Shown: piece by piece, positions 44,204-53,873 of the stretch | Layout of the letters: each line of letters begins with the position of its first letter | Position numbering within the stretch: the stretch's first letter is position 1 | Notes under the pieces: model-generated | Seen by the model: the letters and a program-made list of their open reading frames with translations, nothing else | Told to the model about the DNA's origin: nothing | Databases searched by the model: none | NCBI GenBank assembly: GCA_913061475.1 | Contig: CAJXUN010000014.1 | Span: 1 to 64,000, forward strand | From: an uncultured Colwellia sp. | GTDB taxonomy: Bacteria > Pseudomonadota > Gammaproteobacteria > Enterobacterales > Alteromonadaceae | DNA length: 64,000 bases | Reading direction: 5' to 3' | Program-made: the position numbers and the translations under genes

Positions 44204-45559
44204 ATGAAACGCACACTCTATTGGCTAACGCATGATTTGCGGATTAATGATAATTTGGCTCTACATGCTGCCAGTAAAAGTGAGCATTTACTATGTGTTT
44301 ATGTCGTTGATAAACAGTGGTTTCAAACGAATAATTATCAGTCAAAAGCGCTAGGGGTAAAACGCTGGCATTTTTTGCAAAGCTGTTTAAACGACTTTAA
44401 CCAAGCGCTTTTGGCGCTTGGGCAGCAGCTCTATATCGTTTATGGTGACACCTTAAGCACTTTAGCTAAGCTATGTGATAACTATCAAATTAGTGACCTG
44501 ATTACGACAAAATTGCCAGGCACTTATGAGCAAAGGCTAATAAAAAGTTTAAGCGATTTGAAGCCTGAATTAGCCATTAATACCGTTGAGCAATATACCT
44601 TATATGAACAAGCAGCATTACCCTTTGAGCTTGAGCAACTGCCGATAAGTTACTCCAAGTTTCGAAAAGCCATGACGGGTTTAAAACCGCCCACATTAGC
44701 ACCAGTGATCACCTCGCTCCCCCCATTGTTCGATACTATGCCTTCACCTACCGTTTTCAGGCCCCAGTGGCTGCCAAACAGCGGCTATCAGGAAGTTAAA
44801 CATGGCTGCTACTTTAGCGGTGGCGAGCAATATGGTTTGAGGCAGCTTAGCCATTATTTTTCCACCAGTGCTGCTGCAAGTTATAAACAATTAAGAAATA
44901 ATTTAGATGGTTGGCAAAATAGCAGTAAGTTGTCTGCTTGGCTGAGCTATGGCTGTATTTCCGCCCGACAAGTATTTCATGCTATTGCAAAATTTGAACA
45001 GCAATACGGTAAAAATAGCTCTACTGAATGTTTGTATTTAGAATTATTATGGCGTGAGTACTTTCAATGGCTACACTTCAGTGTTGGTGCAAAAATCTAT
45101 CACTTTAAAGGTTTGGCAAAGACTGCTCCGCTGACAAGCTTCTATAACGAGCGTTTTAGCAAATGGTGTTTAGGAAATACGCCATACCCGCTAGTGAATG
45201 CTTGCATGAATGAACTCAGGTTGACCGGATATTTGAGTAACCGTGGTCGACAAATTGTTGCCAGCTGCTTGGTGAATGAACTTAGTGTTGATTGGCGGTA
45301 CGGTGCAGCATGGTTTCAAGAACATTTAGTCGACTATGACGCCGCGGTAAATTGGGGGAATTGGCAGTACATTGCTGGTGTTGGAGTAGACCCAAGAGGT
45401 GGTAGACATTTTAACCTAGAGAAGCAAACTACACTTTACGACCCTGACGGTTTGTATCAAGAAAAGTGGACGAAAAACACCTCAGCAAGAATGGTTGCTC
45501 TTGATTCAGTTGATGCTTCAGACTGGCCGATAATAGCAGAGATACATCATGACTCTTAG
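44204..45559 (+). CDS. DASH-type cryptochrome/photolyase
   Basis: 451 aa from the ATG at 44204 (an in-frame TTG at 44186 is possible). The N-terminal alpha/beta domain starts RTLYWLTHDLRINDN. The FAD domain has LSAWLSYGCISARQV, LYLELLWREYFQW, LRLTGYLSNRGRQIVASCL and NWGNWQYIAGVGVDPRGGRHFN, the last being the DASH signature. Cry-DASH proteins repair cyclobutane dimers in single-stranded or loop DNA and bind MTHF and FAD. First gene of the photolyase cluster. Confidence 0.93.
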   Translation: MKRTLYWLTHDLRINDNLALHAASKSEHLLCVYVVDKQWFQTNNYQSKALGVKRWHFLQSCLNDFNQALLALGQQLYIVYGDTLSTLAKLCDNYQISDLITTKLPGTYEQRLIKSLSDLKPELAINTVEQYTLYEQAALPFELEQLPISYSKFRKAMTGLKPPTLAPVITSLPPLFDTMPSPTVFRPQWLPNSGYQEVKHGCYFSGGEQYGLRQLSHYFSTSAAASYKQLRNNLDGWQNSSKLSAWLSYGCISARQVFHAIAKFEQQYGKNSSTECLYLELLWREYFQWLHFSVGAKIYHFKGLAKTAPLTSFYNERFSKWCLGNTPYPLVNACMNELRLTGYLSNRGRQIVASCLVNELSVDWRYGAAWFQEHLVDYDAAVNWGNWQYIAGVGVDPRGGRHFNLEKQTTLYDPDGLYQEKWTKNTSARMVALDSVDASDWPIIAEIHHDS

Positions 45560-45592
45560 CATGCGAGTGCTAGGTATTGCGGACTTATTACA

Positions 45593-47083
45593 GTGACTGT
45601 CAACCCAGTCAATGTCGTCTGGCTTAAGCGTGATTTGCGACTTAGTGATCACCTGCCTTTACGACAAGCAATTCAATCAGGTTTAACACTGCTTTACTAT
45701 GTTTTTGAACCACTATTGCTCGACGATCCTCATTATGATCAACGGCACTGGCGCTTTGTTTGGCAATCAATTGAAGATCTTAATCAGCAGTTAGCAGCCT
45801 TTAATAGTCAAGTGTATGTTTATGTGGGAGACGCTGTCGATGGTCTGAACGAAATTAACCGTTATTTTGGTATCAACGGCTTATTTAGCCATGAGGAAAC
45901 CGGTTTACTGTCGACCTTTGAGCGAGATAAAACGGTAAAAAAGTGGAGTGTTGAACACCATGTTCATTGGCATGAAACAGCAACCGGAGCGGTTGTTCGA
46001 GGTAAAAAAAATAGAAAAAATTGGGATAGCCATTGGCGCGATGTCATGCAAGCGCCAGTAGTTGAAGTTCCCTTGTCTGCCAATGCTTTATTGGCTAAGC
46101 AAAGCATAGATAAATTACCGAGTTCGACGATAGCGCCATCATGGCTAACCCCTAATGCATATATGCTGAAAGGTGGTGAAAATTGGGCGAAAAAAACTTT
46201 GCAGTCGTTTTTATATGTCCGAGGGAAAAGTTATCACTTTGATATTTCTAAACCGATGGCAAGCCGCAAAAGCTGTTCACGATTATCGCCTTATTTGGCA
46301 TGGGGTAATATCAGTTTAAGACAGTTTTATCAGGCCCTGTTATTAAAACAAGCGGAAAGTGCTTGGAAAAAATCTATTGCTGCTCTGGCTTCAAGGCTGC
46401 ATTGGCATTGTCATTTCATTCAAAAATTTGAAAGTGAACACCATATGCAGTGGCGGCCGGTTAACAAAGCCTATAATGACTTATGCTATCCAAAGATACA
46501 CATGGGTTTGAGTGTTGATGAGCGGATAAGTCAATGGGAAAATGCACAAACGGGATATCCATTAGTCGATGCCTGCATGCTTTGTTTAGTGAAAACTGGT
46601 TATATAAACTTCCGTATGCGGGCAATGCTAGTCAGTTTCTTATGCCATCATCTCCTCGTTGATTGGCGTTTAGGGGTAACGCACTTAGCGGCTCTGTTTC
46701 TAGATTTTGAGCCAGGGATTCATTATCCGCAATTTCAAATGCAAGCCGGGGTCACGGGTACGAATATCATTCGAGTTTACAATCCGGTGAAGCAGTCACA
46801 AGAGAAAGATCCCGATGGCGAGTTTATTATTAAATGGTTACCACAATTAGCACAGTTACCCAAAGAGCTGGTCCATACGCCATGGCAACTATCACCCATG
46901 GAACAACAGCTTTACCAATGTCAGTTAGGTGAAAATTACCCCTTGCCCATGGTGGATATTGCACAAACAGGTAAAATTTCCCGCGATCTACTTTGGGGCT
47001 TTCGGCAACGACTCGATAGCAAAAAAGAAGCTCAGCGTATCGTAGCTAAACATGTAAGAGCAAAGGCTAAAAAACACGCATAA
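45593..47083 (+). CDS. FAD-binding photolyase/cryptochrome-like protein
   Basis: 496 aa with a GTG start, 33 bases after cry-DASH. The N-terminal photolyase domain has [16 protein letters not shown]. The FAD domain has [17 protein letters not shown], a helix with [31 protein letters not shown] and [11 protein letters not shown]. The conserved photolyase W-x-x-QA-G region is replaced by [15 protein letters not shown]. It belongs to a photolyase subgroup common in marine bacteria next to DUF2256 and FeS-BCP genes. Whether it repairs DNA or signals is not clear from the sequence. Confidence 0.85.
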   Translation: MTVNPVNVVWLKRDLRLSDHLPLRQAIQSGLTLLYYVFEPLLLDDPHYDQRHWRFVWQSIEDLNQQLAAFNSQVYVYVGDAVDGLNEINRYFGINGLFSHEETGLLSTFERDKTVKKWSVEHHVHWHETATGAVVRGKKNRKNWDSHWRDVMQAPVVEVPLSANALLAKQSIDKLPSSTIAPSWLTPNAYMLKGGENWAKKTLQSFLYVRGKSYHFDISKPMASRKSCSRLSPYLAWGNISLRQFYQALLLKQAESAWKKSIAALASRLHWHCHFIQKFESEHHMQWRPVNKAYNDLCYPKIHMGLSVDERISQWENAQTGYPLVDACMLCLVKTGYINFRMRAMLVSFLCHHLLVDWRLGVTHLAALFLDFEPGIHYPQFQMQAGVTGTNIIRVYNPVKQSQEKDPDGEFIIKWLPQLAQLPKELVHTPWQLSPMEQQLYQCQLGENYPLPMVDIAQTGKISRDLLWGFRQRLDSKKEAQRIVAKHVRAKAKKHA

Positions 47084-47163
47084 TCACAAGCAAATCGCAG
47101 ACCGTAAGCGGGAGTATAAGCGATGAATCAATGTTGTTAATTGGCCAGTAATGGGTGAATTAG

Positions 47164-47319
47164 ATGCATAAAAAATTAACTTTGGCTGAAAAAAATTGCC
47201 AAACTTGCGGTAAGGGCTTTGTTTGGCGGAAAAAATGGCATCGCTGTTGGGAACAAGTACTTTATTGTTCTGAGCGTTGTCGGCGAAATAAAAGCAGTGC
47301 TGAACGTTCAGTACGTTGA
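47164..47319 (+). CDS. DUF2256 protein (51-aa zinc-ribbon-like)
   Basis: A small gene: [20 protein letters not shown], then [20 protein letters not shown] and a short Arg/Ser tail. The four cysteines (CQTC ... CSERC plus the RCW Cys) and the WRKKW-x-x-CW motif define DUF2256. This family is almost always found beside photolyases or cryptochromes. It sits between the two photolyase-like genes, with 80 and 46 bases on either side. Function unknown; a metal-binding partner or assembly factor for the flavoproteins is a guess. Confidence 0.9.
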   Translation: MHKKLTLAEKNCQTCGKGFVWRKKWHRCWEQVLYCSERCRRNKSSAERSVR

Positions 47320-47365
47320 GATAGGTAGAGCGCAAAATTTTGCGTTGTTATGATAAGGAAAATAA

Positions 47366-48916
47366 ATGCCAGCAAAACATCTTAGGTTAATTTTAGGCGA
47401 TCAGCTCAACCCAACACATAGTTGGTTTGAGCATATTGATACTGAGGTTGTTTATGTTATTGCAGAGCTTCATCAAGAGGCTATCTACACTAAACATCAT
47501 GTACAAAAAATCACCGCGTTTTTTGCTGCTATGGCTGACTTTGCTCAGCAACTTGTCGCGCAAGGTCATCAAGTTTGTTATTTAACCCTAGATGATAGTC
47601 AACACTATCAAAATTTAACCGCACTTATCACTGCACTGGTAGAACGCTATAGCGCCGAGCACTTCAGTTTTCAACGACCTGATGAATATCGTCTACGCGA
47701 GCAGTTATCGGCACTACAAGGCCAGCTTAGTGCAACCGTAACTGAAGTTGATTCTGAGCACTTTCTTCTGCCCTTTAATGAATTGCCTGAGCACTTTCAA
47801 GCGCAAAGCCATGTCAGAATGGAGCACTTTTATCGCTATATGCGTAAACGTTTTGCCATTTTAATGAACGGTGAGAAACCGCTTGGTGACGCATGGAACT
47901 TTGACAGTAATAATCGCCAGTCATTTAAACAAAGCGATCTTAAATCCATTCCTAAACCGCTGATCTTTGAAAATACTGCAGAGCCTTATCTACAGCGGAT
48001 TAAAAAGCATAATATCCGAACAATTGGCCAAGAATCTAACGAGGTGAGTTATCCAATTAATCGCGAGCAATCAAAAACCTTATTAGATTTTTTTTGTCGA
48101 TACCAGTTAATTAACTTTGGTAACTTTCAAGATGCCATGACCATGGCATCACCCTATGCATGGAGCTTATACCACTCACGTTTAAGCTTTTCGCTGAACT
48201 GTAAAATGCTACATCCGATGGAGGTTATTAGCGCAGCATTAAGTGCCTATGAAGATAGTGATGGCAACATTACCTTGTCGCAAGTGGAAGGTTTTATTCG
48301 ACAAATTTTAGGCTGGCGCGAATATGTCAGAGGCATGTATTGGGTAAACATGCCTAATTACAGCGAGCAAAATTTTTTAACAGCAAAGCGTAACTTACCT
48401 GAATTTTTTTGGCACGCTAATACCCATATGCAATGCTTAAAAAGTGCTATATCGCAATCTCTAGATCACGCCTATGCCCACCATATTCAGCGCTTAATGA
48501 TCACGGGTAACTTTGCCTTATTAGCAGGTATTGCTCCTAAGCAGGTCGATGAGTGGTACTTAGGCATCTATATTGATGCGATTGAGTGGGTGGAATTACC
48601 CAATACTCGCAGCATGGCACTGTTTGCCGATGGCGGGTGGATCGCTACTAAACCTTATGCGGCCAGTGGTAACTATGTTAATAAAATGAGTGATTACTGC
48701 CGAGGCTGTCGTTATAACGTTAAAGAGAAAGTGACGGAAAACGCCTGTCCACTAAACAGCTTGTATTGGAACTTTATTGCCAAGAACTATGACAAATTAG
48801 CGTCAAATCCCCGTATGGCTTTCCCCGTACGTAATTGGGAAAAAATGCCGTCCGAGCAAAAAAGTGCTATTAGCGCGCATGCTGAAAAGTTATTAAATAA
48901 TCTAGACGCCTTGTAG
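47366..48916 (+). CDS. FeS-BCP class cryptochrome / (6-4) photolyase (PhrB/CryB type)
   Basis: 516 aa. It begins HLRLILGDQLN, the hallmark of the deoxyribodipyrimidine photolyase-related branch. The [4Fe-4S] cysteines can be placed: one in MQCLKSAI, two in DYCRGCRYN and one in ENACPLNSLYW. FAD-domain landmarks are QILGWREYVRGMYW and YAHHIQRLMITGNFALL. Members repair (6-4) photoproducts or act as bacterial cryptochromes, with FAD and often a ribolumazine antenna. Fourth gene of the cluster. Confidence 0.93.
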   Translation: MPAKHLRLILGDQLNPTHSWFEHIDTEVVYVIAELHQEAIYTKHHVQKITAFFAAMADFAQQLVAQGHQVCYLTLDDSQHYQNLTALITALVERYSAEHFSFQRPDEYRLREQLSALQGQLSATVTEVDSEHFLLPFNELPEHFQAQSHVRMEHFYRYMRKRFAILMNGEKPLGDAWNFDSNNRQSFKQSDLKSIPKPLIFENTAEPYLQRIKKHNIRTIGQESNEVSYPINREQSKTLLDFFCRYQLINFGNFQDAMTMASPYAWSLYHSRLSFSLNCKMLHPMEVISAALSAYEDSDGNITLSQVEGFIRQILGWREYVRGMYWVNMPNYSEQNFLTAKRNLPEFFWHANTHMQCLKSAISQSLDHAYAHHIQRLMITGNFALLAGIAPKQVDEWYLGIYIDAIEWVELPNTRSMALFADGGWIATKPYAASGNYVNKMSDYCRGCRYNVKEKVTENACPLNSLYWNFIAKNYDKLASNPRMAFPVRNWEKMPSEQKSAISAHAEKLLNNLDAL

Positions 48917-49039
48917 GTAGTGATAAGTAAATCCTGCCATCTGTCGCAGCTTAAAGATAAATTAGCCGTACTAAATTGGTCTTTATTACCTTTTGATTCG
49001 TAACCTAAACTTGGAAATATCAATATTAAGGTTGACTAT

Positions 49040-49291
49040 ATGACACTGTCTTTGGATGAAGAATCAAGAATTATCGAAATGGCTTGGGAAGATCGCACGC
49101 CCTTTGAAGCCATAGCGCATCAATTCAATATGGGGGAAACGGCAGTGATCAAGTTTATGCGTCGTAACCTAAAACCAAAAAGCTTTAAATTATGGCGCGC
49201 ACGGGTCAGTGGCCGAACAACTAAACATAGTCAACTGAGATCGCCTGAGGTGAGCAGGGGCTATTGCCCAACGCAGTATAAGCCTCGCTAG
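49040..49291 (+). CDS. TIGR03643 (DUF2805) family protein
   Basis: 83 aa: EESRIIEMAWEDRTPFEAIA is followed by a helix-turn-helix-like segment (QFNMGETAVIKFMRRNL) and the conserved KLWRARVSGRTTKH. The family is known by profile only and occurs next to FeS-BCP photolyases in marine Gammaproteobacteria and Bacteroidetes. The HTH-like layout suggests DNA binding, but this is inference. AAGG lies upstream. Last gene of the photolyase cluster. Confidence 0.9.
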   Translation: MTLSLDEESRIIEMAWEDRTPFEAIAHQFNMGETAVIKFMRRNLKPKSFKLWRARVSGRTTKHSQLRSPEVSRGYCPTQYKPR

Positions 49292-49320
49292 TTGGATATG
49301 CATTGTCGAAGAACTAAACA

Positions 49321-49350
49321 AAAAAACGGGCATCTAATGATGCCCGTTTT
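49321..49350. terminator. Terminator between the photolyase cluster and putA
   Basis: AAAAACGGGCATC / GATGCCCGTTTTT with a TAAT loop. It serves the cluster on the plus strand and putA on the minus strand. It is almost identical to the hairpin after ohr (41530-41559). Confidence 0.85.
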
Positions 49351-49403
49351 TATTTACAACTTGCTACTTAATGCACAATTTTTGGTGAACTAATCTTCTT
49401 CAA
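49346..49403 (+). repeat. Right direct repeat: intact putA 3' end
   Basis: The partner of 43953-44010: 26 identical bases followed by a 32-base stretch with seven differences. It covers the last codons and stop of putA plus the adjacent spacer. Confidence 0.75.
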
Positions 49404-52400
49404 CCAATGTCATGAGTGAAGTGTTACCACCTGAAGCCGTTGTATCAATGCTAATGGTTTTTTCGGTTAACAAACGTTGGATCAGATTATCAAAATATTC
49501 AGAACTGATCACTGGCAATATTGCCCCTTGACGCTCTGCCAATTTTTCACTGATATAATGTTTACGGTCACAATTACTGTCGACTACCACGCCTGATAAC
49601 GAAGTGTGCGTTAACATCGTTGATAAGTGACGTAAGCGAGCAACTTGGAAAACACCAGTATCAGCCCCAGTCGAGAGAAATTTATCTCTAAAAGCGATGG
49701 CTTCATCATAATACAAGTCAGATACTACGCTAACAACAGTATTGCCAGTAGCTAATGCCGTTACAATCGACAGTACCCAAAAGTGAAAGCTAACCGTTGA
49801 ATCAGCAAAACAGATAATATTGCCGCGATTTTCCAAATAAAGCACGTTAGACTCACCCGTTGGTCCAGGTAAGAATGTTGGCTTTTTCATGCGCTTTTCG
49901 ATATCAATTAATTGCGAACGCGCCGATTTTAACGTACGGTTTAAATCGTCGGCTAAATCATCAACGATATCAACATGGGCAATTTTTGCTAACAATTGTC
50001 GCACACATGAAATACGGGTATTTAACTCGGTTAAGCGCCACGCTTTTTCTGCCGCATTGGCCTTATCCATAAATAGAATGGCTTCTTTATCAGACTGTTC
50101 ATCACCGTCTAAAGCTTCTACTTGTGAAGGTAATAAGTTAAATTGCTCGGCATCTGGCGTTGCTTTTTCTATCACTAAACGGCTTAGATAATTTGGTCCA
50201 CCTGCTTTTGGTCCAGTACCTGAAAGGCCGCGACCACCAAAAGGTTGTACACCAACAATAGCGCCGATCATATTACGGTTGATATAAACATTACCGGCAC
50301 GTGAAAGCTTAGCTAAATCAAAAGCGCGGTGTTCAATACGCGTATGAATACCCATAGTTAAACCAAAACCAGTGCCATTAATTCTATCAATAACCGCTTC
50401 TATTTCATTGCCTTTAAAGCGTACAACATGCACACAAGGACCAAATACTTCCTGCTTAAGTACGCTAATATCGCTGATTTCATAGAGGCGTGGCGCGAAA
50501 AAGAAATGCTCATTATTATTAACTTCATCAGCAATAGGGCACTGATACAATAATTGACCATGGTCTTTCATGTAGTCACTGTGGGCATTAAGGGCATCTA
50601 AGGCTTTTTGATCAATGACCGGACCAATATCCGTACTGAGTTTTGCTGGGTTACCCACATGTAATTCTGCTAAGGCGCCTTTAAGCATGGTGATCACATC
50701 ATCAGCAATATCTTCTTGTAAAAATAGTACTCGCAATGCTGAACAACGTTGACCTGCCGATTGAAAACCTGAAGAAATTACATCGTCAACCACCTGTTCA
50801 GGTAAAGCCGTTGAATCCACGATCATGCAATTTTGGCCGCCAGTTTCCGCAATTAATGGCACTTGATCGCCACCACGGTCAGCTAAGGTTTGTGAAATAA
50901 CGGTGCCAGTTTGTGTTGAACCCGTAAACATAACCGTTTGAATACGAGGGTCTGGAATAATAACCTTACCCACTTCACTACCACGGGCAATAACCGCTTG
51001 CACGACACCTTCAGGTAAACCGACTGATTTCATTAATTCAATGGTGCGTAACGCAATTAAACTGGTTTGTTCTGCTGGTTTTGCTAATACCGTATTACCG
51101 GTTGCAATAGCAGCGGCAACTTGTCCTAAAAATATCGCTAGCGGGAAGTTCCACGGGCTAATACATAAGATGACACCACGGGCTTCTAAACGCTCATCGG
51201 CGGCAACTTCAACGGCTTGTTGTGCGTAATAGCGACAAAAGTCAACCGCTTCTCTTACTTCGTCTATACCGTCTTGTGCTATTTTACCGGCTTCTTTAAT
51301 ACACAAAGCAATCAATTCATCGCTATGGCGCTCAAGAATATCGGCAACACGGCACAGTAAGGCTGCTCGCTCAACAACTGGGGTAGCTGACCATGAAGCG
51401 AAGGCTGTTTCGGCCATATCAATCATGGCTAACATGTCAGCTTTGTTATGGTGCTGATGAAAGCCAATAATTTCGCTATGATTTGCCGGATTTTTTACCG
51501 CAACCGCATCTGAAGGAACATCATTTTTATTAAGCAGATGATCAACAAACCAATTATCTAATGCTGATTTTAATGGCGTAATCACATTGATGTTGGTTAA
51601 ATCTAAGCCTTTAGAGTTATCACGACCCAAACCTTTAGCGTCATGATATAACGCAATCGGTTTAATAATTTGGTGATTGTATTTATCTTTTAAGCGTTGA
51701 GTTTTTTCAACCGGATCACCAAGTAACGATTCTACCGGTTGAGACTCGTCAACAATGGCATTAACAAAAGAAGAGTTAGCGCCATTTTCTAATAAACGAC
51801 GCACCAAATACGCTAATAGGTCTTCATGATGACCCACTGGTGCGTATATACGACATTGAATTTGTTCACCCGCTACAATTTGATCATATAAAGAGTCGCC
51901 CATTCCATGTAAGCATTGAAACTCAAAACCTTCTTTATCATTACCCGCCAGTTCAACAATAGTGGCTGCAGTATAGGCATTATGAGTAGCAAACTGTGGG
52001 TAAATGGTATCTCTATATTCTAATAGCTTGTTAGCACAGGCATGGTAAGAAACGTCAGTTGAAGACTTACGGGTGAAAACAGGGAAATGAGCATGACCAT
52101 CTTTCTGGGCATTTTTTATTTCGGTATCCCAATAAGCGCCTTTCACCAAGCGCACCATCATTTTGCGATCAACACGAACAGTTAACTCACGTAACCAATC
52201 AACCACGAAAATAGCACGTTTTTGATAAGATTGCAGTGCAATACCAAAGCCATCCCAATCACCTAATTCATGATCACTAAATACCGCTTCAATAATATCA
52301 AGCGATATATCTAAACGCTCCGACTCTTCTGCATCAACGGTTAAGCCGATATTGTAGTTTTTTGCTTGCAGGCAAAGCGCCTTAAGTTTAGGCACTATTT

Positions 52401-53214
52401 CAGCCATTACACGTGCTTTATGGCTAAACTCATAACGCGGATGAATAGCAGAAAGCTTGACGGAAATACCCGGTACTTTACGTGGGTCATTTTTACCAGA
52501 GGCAAGCGCAACTTTACCAATAACTTCTATCGCATCTTGATAAGCTTTTAAATAACGCTCAGCATCGCGCATGGTCCGTGCGCCTTCACCCAACATGTCG
52601 TAAGAATAAACATAACCTTGTTGCTCTTTCGTTGCTGCGCGTTCAGTTGCTGCGGTAATGGTTTCGCCCATAACAAACTGCTTGCCCATAATTTTCATGG
52701 CATAGTTCATCGATTTACGAATCACCGGTTCGCCCAAGCGGCCAATGGTTTTTTTCAATAAACCAAAACTTTCTTGTTTACGTTTATCGGCATAATTAAC
52801 CATAGTGCCGGTAATGAGTAAGCCCCAAGAAGACGCATTAACGAACAATGAATCACTGCTGCCCAGATGGCTGCTCCATTGTCCTTGTGATATTTTGTCG
52901 CGAATTAACGCGTCTTGCGTATGTTTATCTGGTACACGCAGTAAGGCTTCGGCCAAACACATTAATACCACACCTTCTTCACTTGACAGTGAATACTCAT
53001 TTAATAGGGCGTCTATTGCACCATTACCCGATTGATCTTGACGAATTTTCAAGACCATTTTACGTGCTCTTTCCCAAGCTCTGCTGCGCGCGCTAACGTT
53101 TACTTCAGCTAAAGGAAGAATATGATCTACCGCTATATTTTCATCAATACGATAAAATTCACGAATTTTCTGACGAATTGGACAGTCTGTGATAAACGAA
53201 CCCGTAAAAAGCAT
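49390..53214 (-). CDS. putA: Bifunctional proline dehydrogenase / P5C dehydrogenase
   Basis: 1274 aa; oxidises proline to glutamate with FAD and NAD+. The N-terminal alpha domain and PRODH barrel (around 75-490) show VKGAYWD and FATHNAYTAATI. The linker leads to the aldehyde dehydrogenase (around 580-1040), with SPWNFPLAIFLGQ, ETGGQN and the catalytic Cys in SAGQRCSALR. A C-terminal ALDH-fold-like domain (YLENRGNIICFAD) follows. The ribbon-helix-helix DNA-binding domain of E. coli PutA is absent, so it should not repress its own gene. Its 3' end is duplicated left of the photolyase cluster. Confidence 0.96.
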   Translation of the reverse strand: MLFTGSFITDCPIRQKIREFYRIDENIAVDHILPLAEVNVSARSRAWERARKMVLKIRQDQSGNGAIDALLNEYSLSSEEGVVLMCLAEALLRVPDKHTQDALIRDKISQGQWSSHLGSSDSLFVNASSWGLLITGTMVNYADKRKQESFGLLKKTIGRLGEPVIRKSMNYAMKIMGKQFVMGETITAATERAATKEQQGYVYSYDMLGEGARTMRDAERYLKAYQDAIEVIGKVALASGKNDPRKVPGISVKLSAIHPRYEFSHKARVMAEIVPKLKALCLQAKNYNIGLTVDAEESERLDISLDIIEAVFSDHELGDWDGFGIALQSYQKRAIFVVDWLRELTVRVDRKMMVRLVKGAYWDTEIKNAQKDGHAHFPVFTRKSSTDVSYHACANKLLEYRDTIYPQFATHNAYTAATIVELAGNDKEGFEFQCLHGMGDSLYDQIVAGEQIQCRIYAPVGHHEDLLAYLVRRLLENGANSSFVNAIVDESQPVESLLGDPVEKTQRLKDKYNHQIIKPIALYHDAKGLGRDNSKGLDLTNINVITPLKSALDNWFVDHLLNKNDVPSDAVAVKNPANHSEIIGFHQHHNKADMLAMIDMAETAFASWSATPVVERAALLCRVADILERHSDELIALCIKEAGKIAQDGIDEVREAVDFCRYYAQQAVEVAADERLEARGVILCISPWNFPLAIFLGQVAAAIATGNTVLAKPAEQTSLIALRTIELMKSVGLPEGVVQAVIARGSEVGKVIIPDPRIQTVMFTGSTQTGTVISQTLADRGGDQVPLIAETGGQNCMIVDSTALPEQVVDDVISSGFQSAGQRCSALRVLFLQEDIADDVITMLKGALAELHVGNPAKLSTDIGPVIDQKALDALNAHSDYMKDHGQLLYQCPIADEVNNNEHFFFAPRLYEISDISVLKQEVFGPCVHVVRFKGNEIEAVIDRINGTGFGLTMGIHTRIEHRAFDLAKLSRAGNVYINRNMIGAIVGVQPFGGRGLSGTGPKAGGPNYLSRLVIEKATPDAEQFNLLPSQVEALDGDEQSDKEAILFMDKANAAEKAWRLTELNTRISCVRQLLAKIAHVDIVDDLADDLNRTLKSARSQLIDIEKRMKKPTFLPGPTGESNVLYLENRGNIICFADSTVSFHFWVLSIVTALATGNTVVSVVSDLYYDEAIAFRDKFLSTGADTGVFQVARLRHLSTMLTHTSLSGVVVDSNCDRKHYISEKLAERQGAILPVISSEYFDNLIQRLLTEKTISIDTTASGGNTSLMTLVEED

Positions 53215-53873
53215 GTGCTTTTCCTCAAAATGACTAAATAGTAGGCTGTTACTAATTAGCGATAGTTACAATAGAATAATTCGTGCATTCTAAATAAAAC
53301 ATAACCGTATGTGCTAGCAAAATTTACGTTTTAAACCATTTAAAATTCTGTAAAAGTTTAATCACACAGTAGAATGTATTTTCTGTCAGATATTTACTTG
53401 TTAAATGTTCATTTTTTGGCGCAGGGCGATGTCAGTATTAATAAAAAATATAACCGTAATTTAACGCATTTTCACTGTTGATAAACAAAAGCTAGAAAAC
53501 AGAAGTGAAGGCCATAGCGTCAGTAGGAAATATTAGTTTACAGCAGCGCTGAAAAAGCGCATCTATGATAAAATTAGGTTACTTACGGATAGCATTTACT
53601 GAGCCATGGCGCGGTGTAATATGCTGTAATGTTAAATTTTAGCGTTGTGCATACACTCATGATGTTAGAGTTGTGAATGCTATGAAGATAAAATTATATT
53701 GGCAGGCAATATATTGTTATTCAATGGCAGCTGTTAATTTATATAATTAGCTTAATGTAATGGGTATTAATATCGCCAGTGTTTTCGACTTTAGACATCG
53801 AAGTAACTATATTATCAGTGGTAACACTATTTAATCATTGCTAGCTCAAATTAACTAAACTTAAGGGAAAGTT
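53215..53873. other. 659-base divergent gap, putA / FHA gene
   Basis: No gene is seen. It must hold both divergent promoters. A stretch near 53244-53270 (CTGTTACTAATTAGCGAT) resembles 54897-54915 (CTGTTGTTAATTAGCGAT), a possible short repeat. Confidence 0.5.

Noticed and set aside
47084..47335. 83-codon minus-strand frame between the photolyase genes
   Set aside because: Antisense to the DUF2256 gene on the plus strand, which has clear family motifs.
49860..50191. Plus-strand frames opposite putA
   Set aside because: Shadows of the conserved putA frame, with basic low-complexity composition.
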